64,000 nt of DNA from Syncephalis plumigaleata (Eukaryota > Zoopagomycota > Zoopagomycetes > Zoopagales > Piptocephalidaceae), in the NCBI GenBank assembly GCA_025201365.1, contig JAIXMF010000008.1, forward strand, positions 558,001 to 622,000. The letters run 5' to 3'. The notes under the pieces are model-generated. The model saw only the letters and a program-made list of their open reading frames with translations, was not told the origin of the DNA and made no database searches. Below are positions 1 through 11,621 of this stretch, one piece after another (position 1 is the first letter of the stretch; every line of letters begins with the position of its first letter). The translations under genes and the position numbers were made by a program.

Positions 1-509
1 CGCTGATGCATTCGATGCTAATGACTATCAAACAAGCACTATACCACCTGTAGGAAAAGTAGAACTGCCACTATAAAACAAAAGGAAAGCAGTATACTAT
101 TCATTCCTAGTAGGCATATATACATATATAACAAGTGCCATGTTTCATAGTTGTTCAATTCGTGTGGTTATTCCGGTAATATACACTCACTTAGTGGTTG
201 TGCTTACACACTTATCGACTATACTTATTCACGCGATTGTTTGTTTATAATAATAAAATATTATTTAATTACTTTTGAATAGTAACTTGTATTATTTATT
301 TAGTTATTGCATAAATCTATTTGTAATATAAAACCTATATAACCTTAATTATCTTTATGATGTCCATGATTCTGCTAGATGATGATAACTTTCACCTAAT
401 AAAGCATCAGGTGTGGTAGTACCTGATAGATTATCTATACAGTAATAGAATGATGATAGACAATATAACATGTCTTAATAATCATACTAGTAATAACTAC
501 AATGTTCAC
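1..509. other. AT-rich 3' flank, no gene seen
   Basis: About 500 bases of AT-rich sequence downstream of the NAPE-PLD stop codon. I see no supported coding exon, RNA gene or repeat here. It probably holds the 3' UTR of the minus-strand gene that ends at 510. Confidence 0.5.
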
Positions 510-2309
510 TCACTTACTTTCAGGTGTTATAGAAGCATTAGAATGAGTTGTTGTACTTTCCGGTAATGAACTGGTTACTACGCGTGTCTCACCCAGTGGT
601 AGTGTAATGAATGAATCGCCTAGCTTGTGATCCTCCACTGCTTTCCTTAGTCGTTCTGGTGGTTCCATATAATGCTATAATGTATTATGAATATGTGCAT
701 GTATGTGTATTAATAAAGTAGCATTGACTTACCTCATCTGACATTAAGAATGTGCCCCAATGTACACCAATTGATAGTTGTGCTCCAATATCTTTATGTA
801 TTTTAGCAGCATCATCTACATTGTTACATCGCAATAATTAACTATTGATATTCATGTCTCAAATAGTAACAACAATTACTTACCAGGATCAATGTGTTGA
901 TGCTCCATATACCATCGAGGTGCATAACTTCCAATTGGAATGGTAGCAAGTGTAACAGGTCCTAATCGTTTACCTATCTCTTTAAACGCTGTACAATAAC
1001 CTGTATCACCACTACATTATAGCTATAGTTAGATAGTGTCATTAGCATACATTCATTATTGAATCTCACCAGTGGAAGAATGATGAAGATGGTCCTTTAA
1101 CGACGAAACCACACCATAATGACTGATTGACATCGAATAAAGAGCGTCCACTCCAATGCTTATTTCGTAGATAATAAGAATTACACTAATTAGCATTCAT
1201 TGATTCATTGAACATGTAATTCAATACGTACCTGTAATGGTGTAGCAGTTACGGTAAATCCGGCATTACCCTGGAATGTATGTTCCTGCCACCAATCGAG
1301 TTCAATCACTTTGTAGACACCTCGACGTGCAAACCAATCACGTAGGCCAAGTGGCACCACCCATTGTACAGTATTGTTAAGTGCATACACTACATGTTCA
1401 TCCAAATGATCGAAATGATTATGCGATACGAGTACAATATCAACATGCAAGTCGGATAGTTGACACGGAGTAGGACGTAATCGACGTGGTCCCAAATAAT
1501 TATTCACTGTACATTGACTAGTATTCATTACAATTAGTAACATGCATCGTAGTTCATTGTATTATGACATTTACCTGAATATCGGATCTGTTAATATATT
1601 GACACCGTCCAATTGTACCAAACAAGTGGACTGACCCAGCCATGTTACAGTTACCGGATATTGATGCTGACAGCGTTGTCCCTCGGGATACAAAAGTTCA
1701 AAGTTAGGCGTGACTAATGGTAATGTCTTCTTCACTTCCTAAATACATGATAACATACTAATGTAAATATTCCTATTCATTTATTATCTACTTGTAACTT
1801 ACCTCTGTTGATTTCGGTCTATGTTGATTCGGACGACCGAACCACCATCGAAGTACATCCCATAGCGTGTGGTCATGCCAGCCAGGATATGGATTAACGA
1901 ACTGTCCATCCACTAATAGCGACCAGTGCTCAGGCGGTACTTGTCCCTCCTCCAACGCCGGTGCTTCTTCATAGCGACGACGTTCAAGCAAGTGACGACG
2001 TCGTTTATGGAACTGACGACGACGTCTAATAGTAAAGTAGGTAACCACGCCCATTACCACTGTGGTAGTGCCGATAACACCGATCCAAAAGCCGGAACGA
2101 CTACCTACACCACGTCTATGTAAGCCTCTTACGGACGTGGAGGCCACCGCTCCTAGAGTACTAGTAGTGGCAGTGGCAGTGGCACTCTTGGTTACTAGTG
2201 TAGGTGAGTCTACCATACGGTGAACCCACGTATGAACGCTATCCACAAGCGAGACGACGACAACGCCTAGTAGTCCATATCTACGCTGACCGTCGTCCTT
2301 TAGAGACAT
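510..2309 (-). CDS. NAPE-PLD-like metallo-beta-lactamase hydrolase
   Basis: Seven exons (2309-1803, 1738-1575, 1517-1232, 1158-1070, 1011-884, 815-733, 674-510) join into a 473-residue frame. The core is a zinc metallo-beta-lactamase fold of the N-acyl-phosphatidylethanolamine phospholipase D family, which releases N-acylethanolamines from membrane phospholipids. Visible hallmarks are [14 protein letters not shown], the HxHxDH motif as SHNHFDHLD, a TP(L)QHWSGR loop, FFHCGDTGYC, and IGVHWGTF near the C-terminus. A hydrophobic stretch around residues 77-95 followed by RRRR suggests one membrane anchor. The start is the first ATG; an upstream in-frame TTG was ignored. The exon 4 acceptor was chosen as AAATAAG just before HWSG, because a nearer AG sits too close to the branch point. 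Family assignment is firm; substrate is inferred from the family. Confidence 0.9.
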
Positions 2310-2778
2310 TACGTCTATAGGATTCAATAATGACGTATGCTATTGAAGGAAAAAAAGAAAAAAGGTAAGTGCAACGTATGCAAAACAAAGTGGCAGGAGA
2401 AAAATATTGCTAGAAGGACAAGCGTGAATTGAAATGACTGATGAGAAAAAAGGATTCTACTCAAATAGTATTTTAATCGGTGTAGTCATCCATGTCACTT
2501 TCAGTATGTATGACTCCTTAGTGATTACAGCGAATGAATGTAAGGGATATCTACACTCTATTGACATGCATATACGCATCCTATTCTTAGATGCATCAAT
2601 CAATTGACTAGTTAAGTGAGTGTATGTTTGTTTATTTACTAAGAAAAGTACACATGATGACATTCGTATAATTATTATGCATTACATGGAATGGTCCTCG
2701 TCGTTTATTCATATTCCATGTATACATATACATACACGTCATTAGTGTCAATACATGTCATGTAGAATTGTCTCAAGT

Positions 2779-3865
2779 CTATTCTACATTGTCGAAATCC
2801 TCAGGGATGTTAAAGTGTTTACGTAGTTCTCTTTGTTCAATATTGAATTTACGTGAACAATAAGCTTGTAGTGCAAATATGTTATCTACAACCAATACAT
2901 GCATATGTGTTAATAATGACTATCATTGCTGTAATAGATAGGAATTCATTATTTACCTGTCCATCGATTGGCTGCTTGTTTAGATATTTCAGCTGCTTTA
3001 CCTATTATTATAACAATTAAGAAATAAATATGTGTATTAGTCATTGATTGAATGGCAATATCAACTAGTATGGCAGTGTGTTACGTTTAGCTTCAATAGT
3101 ATCAGGATCATTGTCTTTGAATTGTTGCAATTCATCAGTGTACTCTTTGTTGCGTGCCTCTGCCTCTGCCAGTGCTGCAAGCAATTGCTCTCGATGATCC
3201 TACACATCATTATTCTATATAAATATATATATCAAAGTAGGTAATAGTGACACTTACCGAGGCAACTCGACGTTGATTAGCCTCCTCGATGGCAGCCTCC
3301 AACACAGCCTTCTTCTCTGTTAACTGGGCCTCTTCCTCTTGTAAACTGGCCAATTTCTGCTCTCTCTATCATTGCATCGTTTCATAATAATAATTATCGT
3401 TAATTGGTGACATGTACGCGTAAACATCGCCTACTTACTACACGATAACTCTCACTAGGGAATGACCAGTAGTAGTTGGACGTGCCAATCTTTTCGCAAT
3501 GCACTAATCCATCATTGACGAGTTCCTGTAGTACATCCTTTACGGATTGCGCCACTATAACAAGTGTGATTAGTAGATAGTATGCTATCAACGACAATCT
3601 ATTGCACTCTATCAATTACCGATGCCCTTTACTTTTGGCAGGATCTTTTCGAGTTCTTTTAGTTGAAATACATCACTCTACATCAATTAGACGATGGTCT
3701 ATATATATATATATATATCATATTCTATTATCATATACGCACTGTTTCGTGAAAGTAATCTTGCATTCGTTGCCTTTTCTCCTCGGCAGATACACCACGT
3801 TTCTTAGACTACTCGCAATAAGTAATACTGCTATATTAGCTGGTATAGTTATTGCCACCTACCAT
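2779..3865 (-). CDS. MND1: Meiotic nuclear division protein 1 (Mnd1)
   Basis: Eight exons (3865-3863, 3808-3743, 3677-3620, 3554-3439, 3365-3258, 3199-3085, 3001-2957, 2885-2779) give 205 residues, the usual Mnd1 length. Mnd1 pairs with Hop2 and helps Rad51/Dmc1 strand invasion in meiotic recombination. The N-terminus reads MSKKRGVSAEEKR, followed by a winged-helix region with VLQELVNDGLVHCEKIGTSN and YYWSFPS. A long coiled coil follows, then NRWTDNIFALQAYC and the conserved C-terminus HFNIPEDFDNVE. The first coding exon is only the ATG, followed directly by GTAGGT; the match to the family MSKK start supports this. A meiotic gene implies a sexual cycle or its remnant. Confidence 0.93.
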
Positions 3866-4167
3866 GATCGGTTTATTGTCAAGTTAATCTTGTAATGGGA
3901 CAAAGTAACGGGGAAGAGAAACGAGCGAGTAAATAATACGAGAAAGGCGTGTTGTTAAATGTAAAAATACGCGTGTATTTTCTCGTCTATTTTTTTTGCT
4001 AATCATGACAATCGATATGACTCATTAGTTTATGCCTACGTTCTGAGCAATAAAACATGAATAGAATTTATTGTAGAAATACTACTCGCAACACTCATGA
4101 ACAAACAACTAAGCAATCAGACATAGGAATGGCATCGAGAAAGAAAGAGGAAGAGAAAAGTATGCCA

Positions 4168-5103
4168 TTAGAATCCTTGATGATGCTGTGTACTTTGGAA
4201 ACCATACGAGAGATTGGCGCTAATGTCTGGATTGAGAGGCAAAGCTGCTGATTGCATGATTGATTCCCTATCATTGTCGTTATGTTCATGCTCTTTGTGA
4301 TTTCTATCACTTGATGAATGAGGTTGTTGCTGATATAAATGACTCATATCACTGCTGCCATTGCTGCTGTTGTTGTTGACACCACCAGCATTGCCACCGC
4401 CAACCTCACCGGTAGCAGAAGACATGGCCGGCATCTGCATTGTGGTTTCGTGCTTTGACGGTTGCACTGCTACTATCGGTGTCTCCCTTACTTGTGCGGT
4501 ATTCGAGGGGTGCGTCATCTTGCTAGGCGTTGGTTCCTGGCTCGTTTGCTGCATGGGCTCCTGCTCCTCTTCCTCACCACGCGCGTGTTGCTCCTTTTCT
4601 CGACTGGCCATGGCATGCGCTGCCTCATGAGGATGATGGTGATGGCTAGTAGCCACAGCTGCCCTAGGAGGTTCTGCACTAGGCGAGGATCGATCCATCG
4701 AATGTTGTGCTTCTGGTCCTCGAGGTTCATATTTTGGATTATCCGGCGAGTTCTTCCACTAGAATTCTCATCATTAGCTTGTCATGTTTGTATTTGTTTG
4801 TTTGCTTGTTTGTTTGTTTGCTTGTTTGTTTGTTTACGTATAGACTTACATTGTTAGCCGCTTGCTTAAAAGCATCACGATGGCTCAAGTCCGGATGTTC
4901 AGACTTGACACGAGCAAGCTCGCTCTTCATGAATTTATTGTAGGGTGAGATACGATACTCACCGGCTAATATACACATTGCAACAAAATGTACAATTAGC
5001 ATCGGCTTAACTTATTACACTAACGAGGCATGACCATCTTATGAAACAGAGCACGCACGCACGCACGCACGCATACACACTTACATCTTTTATCCTTTGG
5101 CAT
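4168..5103 (-). CDS. HMG/YABBY-like small DNA-binding protein
   Basis: Three exons (5103-5085, 4965-4850, 4758-4168) give 241 residues. Residues 8-52 read ...EYRISPYNKFMKSELARV... HPDLSHRDAFKQAANN then WKNSPDNP. This matches a short fungal family with HMG-box/YABBY-like C-terminal helices (PSxYNxFMK, DIxHxxAFKxAAxNW). Such proteins are presumed DNA binding, but that is inferred from fold similarity. The remaining 190 residues are low complexity, rich in Ser, Gln, His, Asn and Glu. Exon 1 codes only MPKDKR plus one base. Intron 2 contains a run of CAAA repeats on the coding strand. Confidence 0.75.
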
Positions 5104-5844
5104 GATGTTGATGTTGATATAGAATAATATCAGTAACAGTAATATATATCCTGATAATGTAACGGATAATAAGCGAATATATGGCGATAACACTAAGTAA
5201 GTAGATGGGCGAGTAAGTAAGTAACTAGGAGTAATAAGTGAATAAGTGGGAAAAACCGTTATTTATTATGAGTGAGACTGCTTCAAATAGTATTTAAGTG
5301 GACTGACACTCGTTTCTCCAAGTGGCTGCATCATTCAAGTACTCACATGGTCAATGTTGTAGACAGCTGTCAGACTTTTAATTGTGATACAAATAGTCAA
5401 CACAACACAAGTAATGGCAAACGATTATTAAACTGTGCCATACTCAAGTGAGTAGGTGGTAAGAAAAGGGGCGTATGTGTGTATGTGTGTGTATGTACGA
5501 GGAGGCAGCAAATGATTATAATTCATCTACGTCAGGGTTGTTGTCATTACTCCTGTCGTCACAATTCAACCATACCTACGAGCGAGCTTTATTTATAGAT
5601 CAACAGCTCTATCATAATAGAAATAGTAACAGTGTAGCATAACAACAATATCAATGATATTCATAGATTGATTGATTGAGACTCTGCTAATAAGGGGCCA
5701 TAATTACATAGCTAACATGCAACTAAATGACTAATCAATGGCGATGCATACTCAAATAGTACATTAACATTCTGTTGTTATGTGTGATATCATTTTTATA
5801 GTACAATTCTGTCATAGCTAATAAGTGTTTACTTGCTAGTTGGC
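5104..5844. other. Intergenic, no gene seen
   Basis: Upstream region of the HMG/YABBY-like gene and 3' flank of the small gene that ends at 5845. It holds an ACGC-type simple repeat at the intron edge (about 5051-5072) and short GTATGTGT tracts near 5471-5500. No ORF or RNA gene can be supported. Confidence 0.5.
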
Positions 5845-6217
5845 TTACGATTCATGATGTTGCTCACTCGTTGTAGTGGCTTCTTCCGCATCCTGACTAC
5901 GAAGCAGTGCTAGTCGTTGTGCATTTCTCTTCAATAACACACGCTCAAGAACCTTCTTCTCGTGTTCTGACATTTCACGCCAATTATTGATACGACTAAT
6001 ACTGCCGTCCTCGTTAATTACTATGATGTCAGTATTAATATGAATAAAGAATGGGCAACCACACTGTTCACTCACCAACTGGACCTAGTTCTTCGAGACG
6101 GACACTATTATTATTACTATTACTGGAATGCTCACTAGTAATAGCTGGCAAACCAAGTAATTGGCCAGTTGTTTCTGGTAAACTCGATTCTGCACTAGGT
6201 GTATGCTCGTTTGTCAT
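5845..6217 (-). CDS. Small conserved protein of unknown function
   Basis: Two exons (6217-6076 and 6020-5845) give 105 residues. The N-terminal 45 residues are Ser/Asn-rich and disordered. The C-terminal half contains INNWREMSEHEKKVLERV followed by LLKRNAQRLALLR. This resembles a short domain I recall from small fungal hypothetical proteins (W-x-D/E-M-x-x-x-E-K then KRN-x-x-R). No function is known to me. Its start lies about 145 bases from the start of the divergent PPR gene, so the two probably share a promoter. The ATG at 6217 was chosen because the frame upstream has no other ATG. Confidence 0.7.
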
Positions 6218-6362
6218 TGTGCAAGCAATAGAACGTAGAAAGCGAATATGGGAAGGTGAAAGAAAAATAAAGAACAAACCGCTGTTAGAAATTGGAAACG
6301 AACGATATTGACGTGTTGCTTCAATTCCATACTGTCTGTCCTTTATGATTTGAGAGAACACT

Positions 6363-7748
6363 ATGTTAAAACAATATGCATGGTTCTCAGTGCGTTCTAA
6401 TCTAAACTTGTACGCTAGGACACTTTTACTTTACGCACCACAAGCATGTAGCAGTCGACTGATATCGCGTCAACGTGTAGAAAACCGACTATTCTTGCGG
6501 ACACTATATACCTTACCTGGACTATTGTCAGATTCTATTGATACTAAACACGAATCTAGTAAGCCTGAAGAAGCAGCAGATCAAGCAAAGCAAGAGGAAT
6601 GTCGATCCGAACCGAATGCAACTCGGTCGCTCAACACTAAGGCAGATTCAGTTACGCGACCATCATATCGATTTTCGCGACGATTCATGGAGGATAATCC
6701 AGAACTAGAACCATTCCATAACGATATACGTAATGCCACATACAATTATGATATACAGGAAGCGGAGAAGGCGTATCAGGAACTAGAGAACGCCAAACTT
6801 AAGCCCAACGAACTTACACTACAACTAATGTTACGCGCACATCTTAGTGGGATATACTCGCGTAATACCGGTCGTGCTCGTACATTGCCATGGCAAAGTT
6901 TACGTCGTATGGAAAAGCTTCTTCGCACCTATAGACGGAACAATAAACAGCTGGTCCCTTCGCAGATGGTGTACAATTTAATGCTGCGCGCTTATGGCTG
7001 CGTGTATCCCGCTGATCGACATAGTGCCTGGCAGTTGTACCAGCAAATGCTCGCCGACGGTGTAATGCCAGGAAAGCGTACGTTCGGCAATCTAATCACC
7101 GTTTACATGCGACGTACGGATGTTGAAGGGGCCGAGCGTGTCGTAGAGGAGATGCGTCGTTTAAAGCGACAACCAAACGGCGTCATCTACTCCATACTTA
7201 TGCACACTTACGTGGAGGCGCGTCGTCTCGTCGATGCCTTGGCCATTTATTATCGAATGCGAACAGAAGGCGTACAGGTCAACGCGCACATCTATACCGA
7301 GTTGATCCATGCTCACGTTAAGGGTAGCGACATTGCGGAGGCGGAACGAATGTATCAGCGAATGCTCGTCAATAACGTGCATCCCACCGTGGTGACACTA
7401 TGCGAGCTAATGCGAGGTTATGCGAAATTCGGTAATGCAACGAAAGCACGGGAAAAGTTCGATGAATTCGCGAGACGTAAGTTGATACCGCCTACAATAG
7501 CCTACAACATTATGCTGCATGCCTACTCAAGCAAGCAAGATGAGACGGGTATGGCGTATATAATGGAGCAACTACGAAGGAGCAACGTGCAATGGGATAT
7601 CGTCACCTATAATACACTTATTCATTGGTATACCAATATAAATGATATCCCTACAGCGCAGCATTATTATCGAGAATTACTAGGTGCAGGACTGCAACCC
7701 GACAATATTACTCGAGAAGCAATGTCAAAGCATCCCTCTGCAACATAA
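6363..7748 (+). CDS. Mitochondrial pentatricopeptide repeat (PPR) protein
   Basis: A single exon of 461 residues. The first 50 residues are basic, with no acidic residues until VEN, and look like a mitochondrial presequence. From about residue 110 to the end run eight or so tandem 35-residue PPR helical hairpins, for example VYNLMLRAYG, GKRTFGNLITVYMRR, YSILMHTYVEARRL, YTELIHAHVKGSD, YNIMLHAYSSKQ and YNTLIHWYTNIND. PPR proteins bind organellar RNA and act in its processing or translation. The specific target cannot be read from sequence. Intronless, unlike most neighbours. Confidence 0.88.
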   Translation: MLKQYAWFSVRSNLNLYARTLLLYAPQACSSRLISRQRVENRLFLRTLYTLPGLLSDSIDTKHESSKPEEAADQAKQEECRSEPNATRSLNTKADSVTRPSYRFSRRFMEDNPELEPFHNDIRNATYNYDIQEAEKAYQELENAKLKPNELTLQLMLRAHLSGIYSRNTGRARTLPWQSLRRMEKLLRTYRRNNKQLVPSQMVYNLMLRAYGCVYPADRHSAWQLYQQMLADGVMPGKRTFGNLITVYMRRTDVEGAERVVEEMRRLKRQPNGVIYSILMHTYVEARRLVDALAIYYRMRTEGVQVNAHIYTELIHAHVKGSDIAEAERMYQRMLVNNVHPTVVTLCELMRGYAKFGNATKAREKFDEFARRKLIPPTIAYNIMLHAYSSKQDETGMAYIMEQLRRSNVQWDIVTYNTLIHWYTNINDIPTAQHYYRELLGAGLQPDNITREAMSKHPSAT

Positions 7749-7815
7749 ACTATTTACGCAAATATAAATAATAATAAACATGAACTACTCGATTGTTGCT
7801 ACGATCGATGTAAAC

Positions 7816-7905
7816 TACAGATTTTTCCCAACCGATTAACATTGTTAGCCATTAACATTTGCTGTTTATTAATAAACAGATTTACACAATTGTTAACACC
7901 ATTAT
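7816..7905 (+). mobile_element. Terminal end of a TA-flanked TIR element (copy a)
   Basis: Starts TA-CAGATTTTTCCCAACC and continues with TTGTTAGCCATTAACATTTG and TTTATTAATAAACAGATTTA. The same sequence opens the copies at 19731, 30599 and 39535. TA followed by CAG is the boundary style of Tc1/mariner-like elements. I find no matching right end close by; the nearest is at 10478, beyond an F-box gene. Confidence 0.7.
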
Positions 7906-8329
7906 CGCATTGCTATTATTATTGAGTAGTTGTCATGATCCTAGCAGTTGAGAGAAATGTTGATGATCGCGATATCATATATTACAATAGTTTTAACAAG
8001 CTATAATGAATTGACAGGAACATTTAGTAAAGGACAACATGGATGCTTGTTATATTCAGTACATTGTTATAATGGCATTCGAGAGGATTCAGATAGCAAG
8101 CTTCAATCAAGCCGAATGAAATGATGACATAGTACATGTAATATCGAGCAACATCCTCTATGCATTGAGAAGTATTCATCAGTTTGTACAGCTTGATGTC
8201 ACAATTGCTACTATAGTTGATTTATTCGATTAATCATCCTGTTCGTAGAAAGTATTAGCATGTGCTACGGTGTAATGATGTATAAACACTACTCTAATTA
8301 ACTAATAAAGTATGATTTATTGATACTTG
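7906..8329. other. Intergenic, no gene seen
   Basis: AT-rich sequence between a transposon terminus and the 3' end of the F-box gene. No ORF, RNA gene or clear repeat is visible; it may be decayed internal transposon sequence. Confidence 0.4.
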
Positions 8330-9964
8330 TTATAGTTCACCGTATTCTTGTATTAGTTGCATACGATTGTCAAAGAGACTATATATCGTACCAACCATTG
8401 CCTCAATCTTCAATTTCCATTTCTGGTTTGGTGCTTCCAATCTGCGTATTATCTCCTTTGTAGTGATGTCTACAAGCCATCGATTTTTTATATGTTTATG
8501 CCTTTTTCCATTAAAAACATATAGATCTCCAATAATATGTCTGATTGAAACTGTTTCCGGTATTTGTAATACTTGGTCGTCATTGTAGGATAAGTCTGTC
8601 CATACTGTTGGCTGTTTGTAATCAATCATTGAATATCTGCATCCAGCCCTCAATAATGGAGTAGGCATATGTAGATCAAATACAGCGTAGCAGTTACGTG
8701 GAGTATGACTTTGACCACTGGATGCTACACTATGCACTATGTATGGTTTATAATCAGTAAGGCCACGTAATTCAATGATCATATGCGAATCGTATGAATT
8801 ATGAGCAAATAATGACGCGTCTTTCACTTTCTCAGGTAGTTGAAACCAGCCACTTCGCAATTGTACAACAGGGTTATTGCTCGAGAACTGGTATAATGCC
8901 CATTCAATACGATCTGTATCATCATCTTTGACTAGTCTTGCCGTGTATACTATTGCTGTATTATTGGTTGTTTTGTAGAAACATCTCGCATTCCATGTAC
9001 CATCAATGCTTCCTGGACACATGATACTGTTATCAATGTCGAATACCATTATACTGACTATATCCATTAATGATTAGTACTAGTTATATGGCATCATTGT
9101 ATAATTAGTACACTCACATATATAACGTGGTGAACCATCGCATTTTTCTTTTGATTCACGCACCAGCAATACCCATTTCCCCTCGATTATCTTCACTTTA
9201 TATCGTGCTGGAACATCGAATGTAGTGAAAACACCACCATGTTTGCGAGATAGTATTCTTACATTAATGTTGTTATCGCTCTCGATTTCCCTAGGAGCTA
9301 CAGCTATGTAATGGTCACCCGTGACATATTTAGGCTGAACTGCATTACCACTATCCAGCGAAAGGACGTTTGGCGATGTGAATAACGTACTGTTATGTAC
9401 AATGTTGTTGCTTGTTCTAAGATGTGAATGTGACGAATATTCTAAAGTATAACTATGACCTGATGGTCCATCGTACCCATTTTCTTGTGTGAAAAATATG
9501 CAATTATCATTAACATCTTTGCGGTAACGTACTCCATCACCATTAGTTACTATATCGATACGCGCGATATTGTATCGTCCATATCGCCAATTATTCTCGG
9601 TGCTCACTCGTCGACGATATGTGTTGTACCAGTCCACATTCTCTAGTAGATCGGCTCGTTTATCCGATGTACATGGATTGTTGGCATCCGTGCGTGCACA
9701 CCATAATACAAATTCCATTTCTTTAGCATAATAGACTCCTGATAGGAAATCCCTATGGTATAGTGCCTGCCATAATACTGTATCGTTTCGAATACTGCTT
9801 CTTAACGAGTGACAACATGCTGATAAACGCACTAATTCGATATGACCAAGTAGACTACGGAAGACACGCTGGTCATGAAATGGAAGAGTATTCAGACAAA
9901 CTAGTAATCTACAAGACGAGTTGGAATTACTCGATATTTCAGTAGTAGTAGTAGTAGTAGACAT
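8330..9964 (-). CDS. F-box-like protein with C-terminal beta-propeller-like region
   Basis: Two exons (9964-9118 and 9057-8330) give 524 residues. Residues 20-75 read LPFHDQRVFRSLLGHIELVR then LSACCHSLRSSI and LWQALYHRDF. That is the usual F-box pattern (LP....... L....L..L..vc..w......d..LW......), so the protein may bind Skp1 and act in an SCF ubiquitin ligase. The following 440 residues form beta-rich segments with no motif I can name. The intron has branch point TACTAATC and acceptor GGATATAG. The poly-Thr start comes from a TAG/ACT triplet repeat. The gene lies between two ends of the same TIR element family (7818 and 10478). Confidence 0.7.
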
Positions 9965-10194
9965 AGTGGAATGGAATAAGAAAGACAGTATGGGGTAGAG
10001 AAATACGATGACGTTATTTTAATCAAGAATACACAAATAAATCATACGCAAGTGTGGATAACAATGAAGCATGGTGTTCAAGTCTTTCTAATTGACGAGA
10101 TATCCTACTGTTACTTGTCATGCATTCTTAATATGAGTATAATCTATAGCAATATACTAGTTCATTATTCTATTAGATGCACACATTAGAATTG
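9965..10194. promoter_or_regulatory. Upstream region of the F-box gene
   Basis: AT-rich sequence 5' of the F-box start. No clear TATA box is visible. It merges into transposon-derived sequence near 10195. Confidence 0.35.
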
Positions 10195-10478
10195 TAAAGG
10201 TGACATGCAAGTTAATGGATTCGAGTATCGTATATGGAATCGGGATATGACAGCATGTCTGAATTTTATTTAGATTATTTTCAGTCTTCGCAATGGAAAT
10301 GGTGTTCCAACACAACTACATCAAAGTGCCATTACTTCTAAACGTTCAAGAAACGAAGAACGACAAAAAACAACTTAGCCGTGATGTATCATCAATCGCA
10401 TCTAAATACGTATTATCATAGCTATTATTTATTCATAAAACCAAAGGTTAATAGCGTTAATCAGAAAAAGAAATCCTG
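10195..10478 (+). mobile_element. Decayed TIR element end with WNRD-type coding remnant
   Basis: Encodes a remnant containing YRIWNRDMTACLNFI that aligns with YRVWNRDMAACLNFI in the element at 30599-31900. Downstream, the right terminus reads ...TTAATCAGAAAAAGAAATCCTG followed by TA. Its reverse complement matches the left termini of the other copies. The WNRDxxAxxN pattern recalls the last RuvC acidic motif of TnpB/Fanzor-like nucleases (RDxNAAxNI), but the rest of such a protein is absent, so the family is uncertain. The coding remnant has in-frame stops and is not functional. Confidence 0.6.
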
Positions 10479-10911
10479 TATTATAGAATAAAGAATGCTA
10501 GTGTAATTGTCGCTTTATTTTTATATAACATTTCGATATGAATGATTAAACAACCATTGGATATATATCCGAAATATAGCGACGAATATAATACGCGTAC
10601 AACAAGGATCATACTAAGAATGTATACAAATTCAATCGAAAGCTTACCATTCAATGAATATGAAAGAAGCCTAAGGAGATACAAGTAACTGATATCATTA
10701 CTATTACTATTTGTACCCTTTTCATAATAAAACAAAAGGTTGTTATCTAGCCGGCTGAATGTACACACATGGAAATACCTACCGTGTGGACCATATAGCA
10801 CTTGTCATAGTCATTAAATAAAACTAGCAAGCACCATGGAATAGCGGCCGTGTTACACTTTCTAAAATAACAAATAATTATAATGTTAGACTATTGTCTA
10901 TAGTAAAGTTG
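10479..10911. other. Intergenic, no supported gene
   Basis: AT-rich. A 106-codon open frame on the minus strand (10481-10801) has no ATG-led conserved domain and overlaps transposon-flanking sequence; I do not call it a gene. The stretch 10802-10911 is the likely 3' UTR of the gene ending at 10912. Confidence 0.4.
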
Positions 10912-11481
10912 TTACAATTGGTGGCTATTGTTGAAACTCGTCTGCGACGATGACTGTACGCTAAATTGATGATACGCGCTCCTCGTAAAGAATGCGTATT
11001 TGGATGGCTTAGCAGCTATTGTTTGCACTTGACTTTGTCGCACGTTATAAGGCAAGTCGAATGAGCCTATTCGTGCTTTTTTAGACATGACAGCTGGTGA
11101 AGAACAAGAGGAGAAACCGGAATCGTCTGCTGAATCTAGTGCCATTGGTTCTGGCAAGTCCAGCTCTTCCATATCGTTCTCGAGCCATGCTTGTACGCTT
11201 GTTTGCCGCGTCAATATTGGTGATAATGGTGGGAGGGGACGCCATATTCCTTGGGACTTGTTCAATGGCGCAGAAGAGTGTGGTACAGCAGTGGTATAAA
11301 ACGAAGATGACGATCGTTCAATCGGTCGCATCATCGTCATACTCTCTTCACTTGGTTTCCGTTCAGACAAGTAATTTGACGGAAAAAACAAGGATTGTAC
11401 TCGTTTCTTGCTAGAAACAAGTGGAGCTGATTTCGATACAACAGCATCTGTTAGAGTTATTGTGGAAGTAACGGGAACCAT
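10912..11481 (-). CDS. Unrecognised Ser-rich, largely disordered protein
   Basis: A single exon of 189 residues from the first ATG at 11481. I recognise no domain. Visible features are a Ser/Pro-rich composition, GIWRPLPPLSPILTRQTSVQ followed by AWLENDMEELDLPEPM (a possible short linear motif with an acidic amphipathic helix), and a Ser run SADDSGFSSCSSP. A basic/hydrophobic patch RIGSFDLPYNVRQ lies near residue 140. The codon use resembles its neighbours, which argues for a real gene. It could be a regulatory protein or a kinase substrate, but that is a guess. Confidence 0.55.
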   Translation of the reverse strand: MVPVTSTITLTDAVVSKSAPLVSSKKRVQSLFFPSNYLSERKPSEESMTMMRPIERSSSSFYTTAVPHSSAPLNKSQGIWRPLPPLSPILTRQTSVQAWLENDMEELDLPEPMALDSADDSGFSSCSSPAVMSKKARIGSFDLPYNVRQSQVQTIAAKPSKYAFFTRSAYHQFSVQSSSQTSFNNSHQL

Positions 11482-11621
11482 TATGGATGCAATAGATAAG
11501 GATAGCGCAAGACACAAAAACGAGCAGAAAGAAAGAAAAGAAAAATGCAGAGAAGAATTACAAGGTCAGACAAAATAAAATAAAAATAAGGATTTTTTTT
11601 ATAATGGTCAAAATATCACAC

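Noticed and set aside
10481-10801. 106-codon minus-strand frame
   Set aside because: No ATG start, no recognisable motif and overlap with the border of a decayed transposon. Possibly a relic, not a supported gene.
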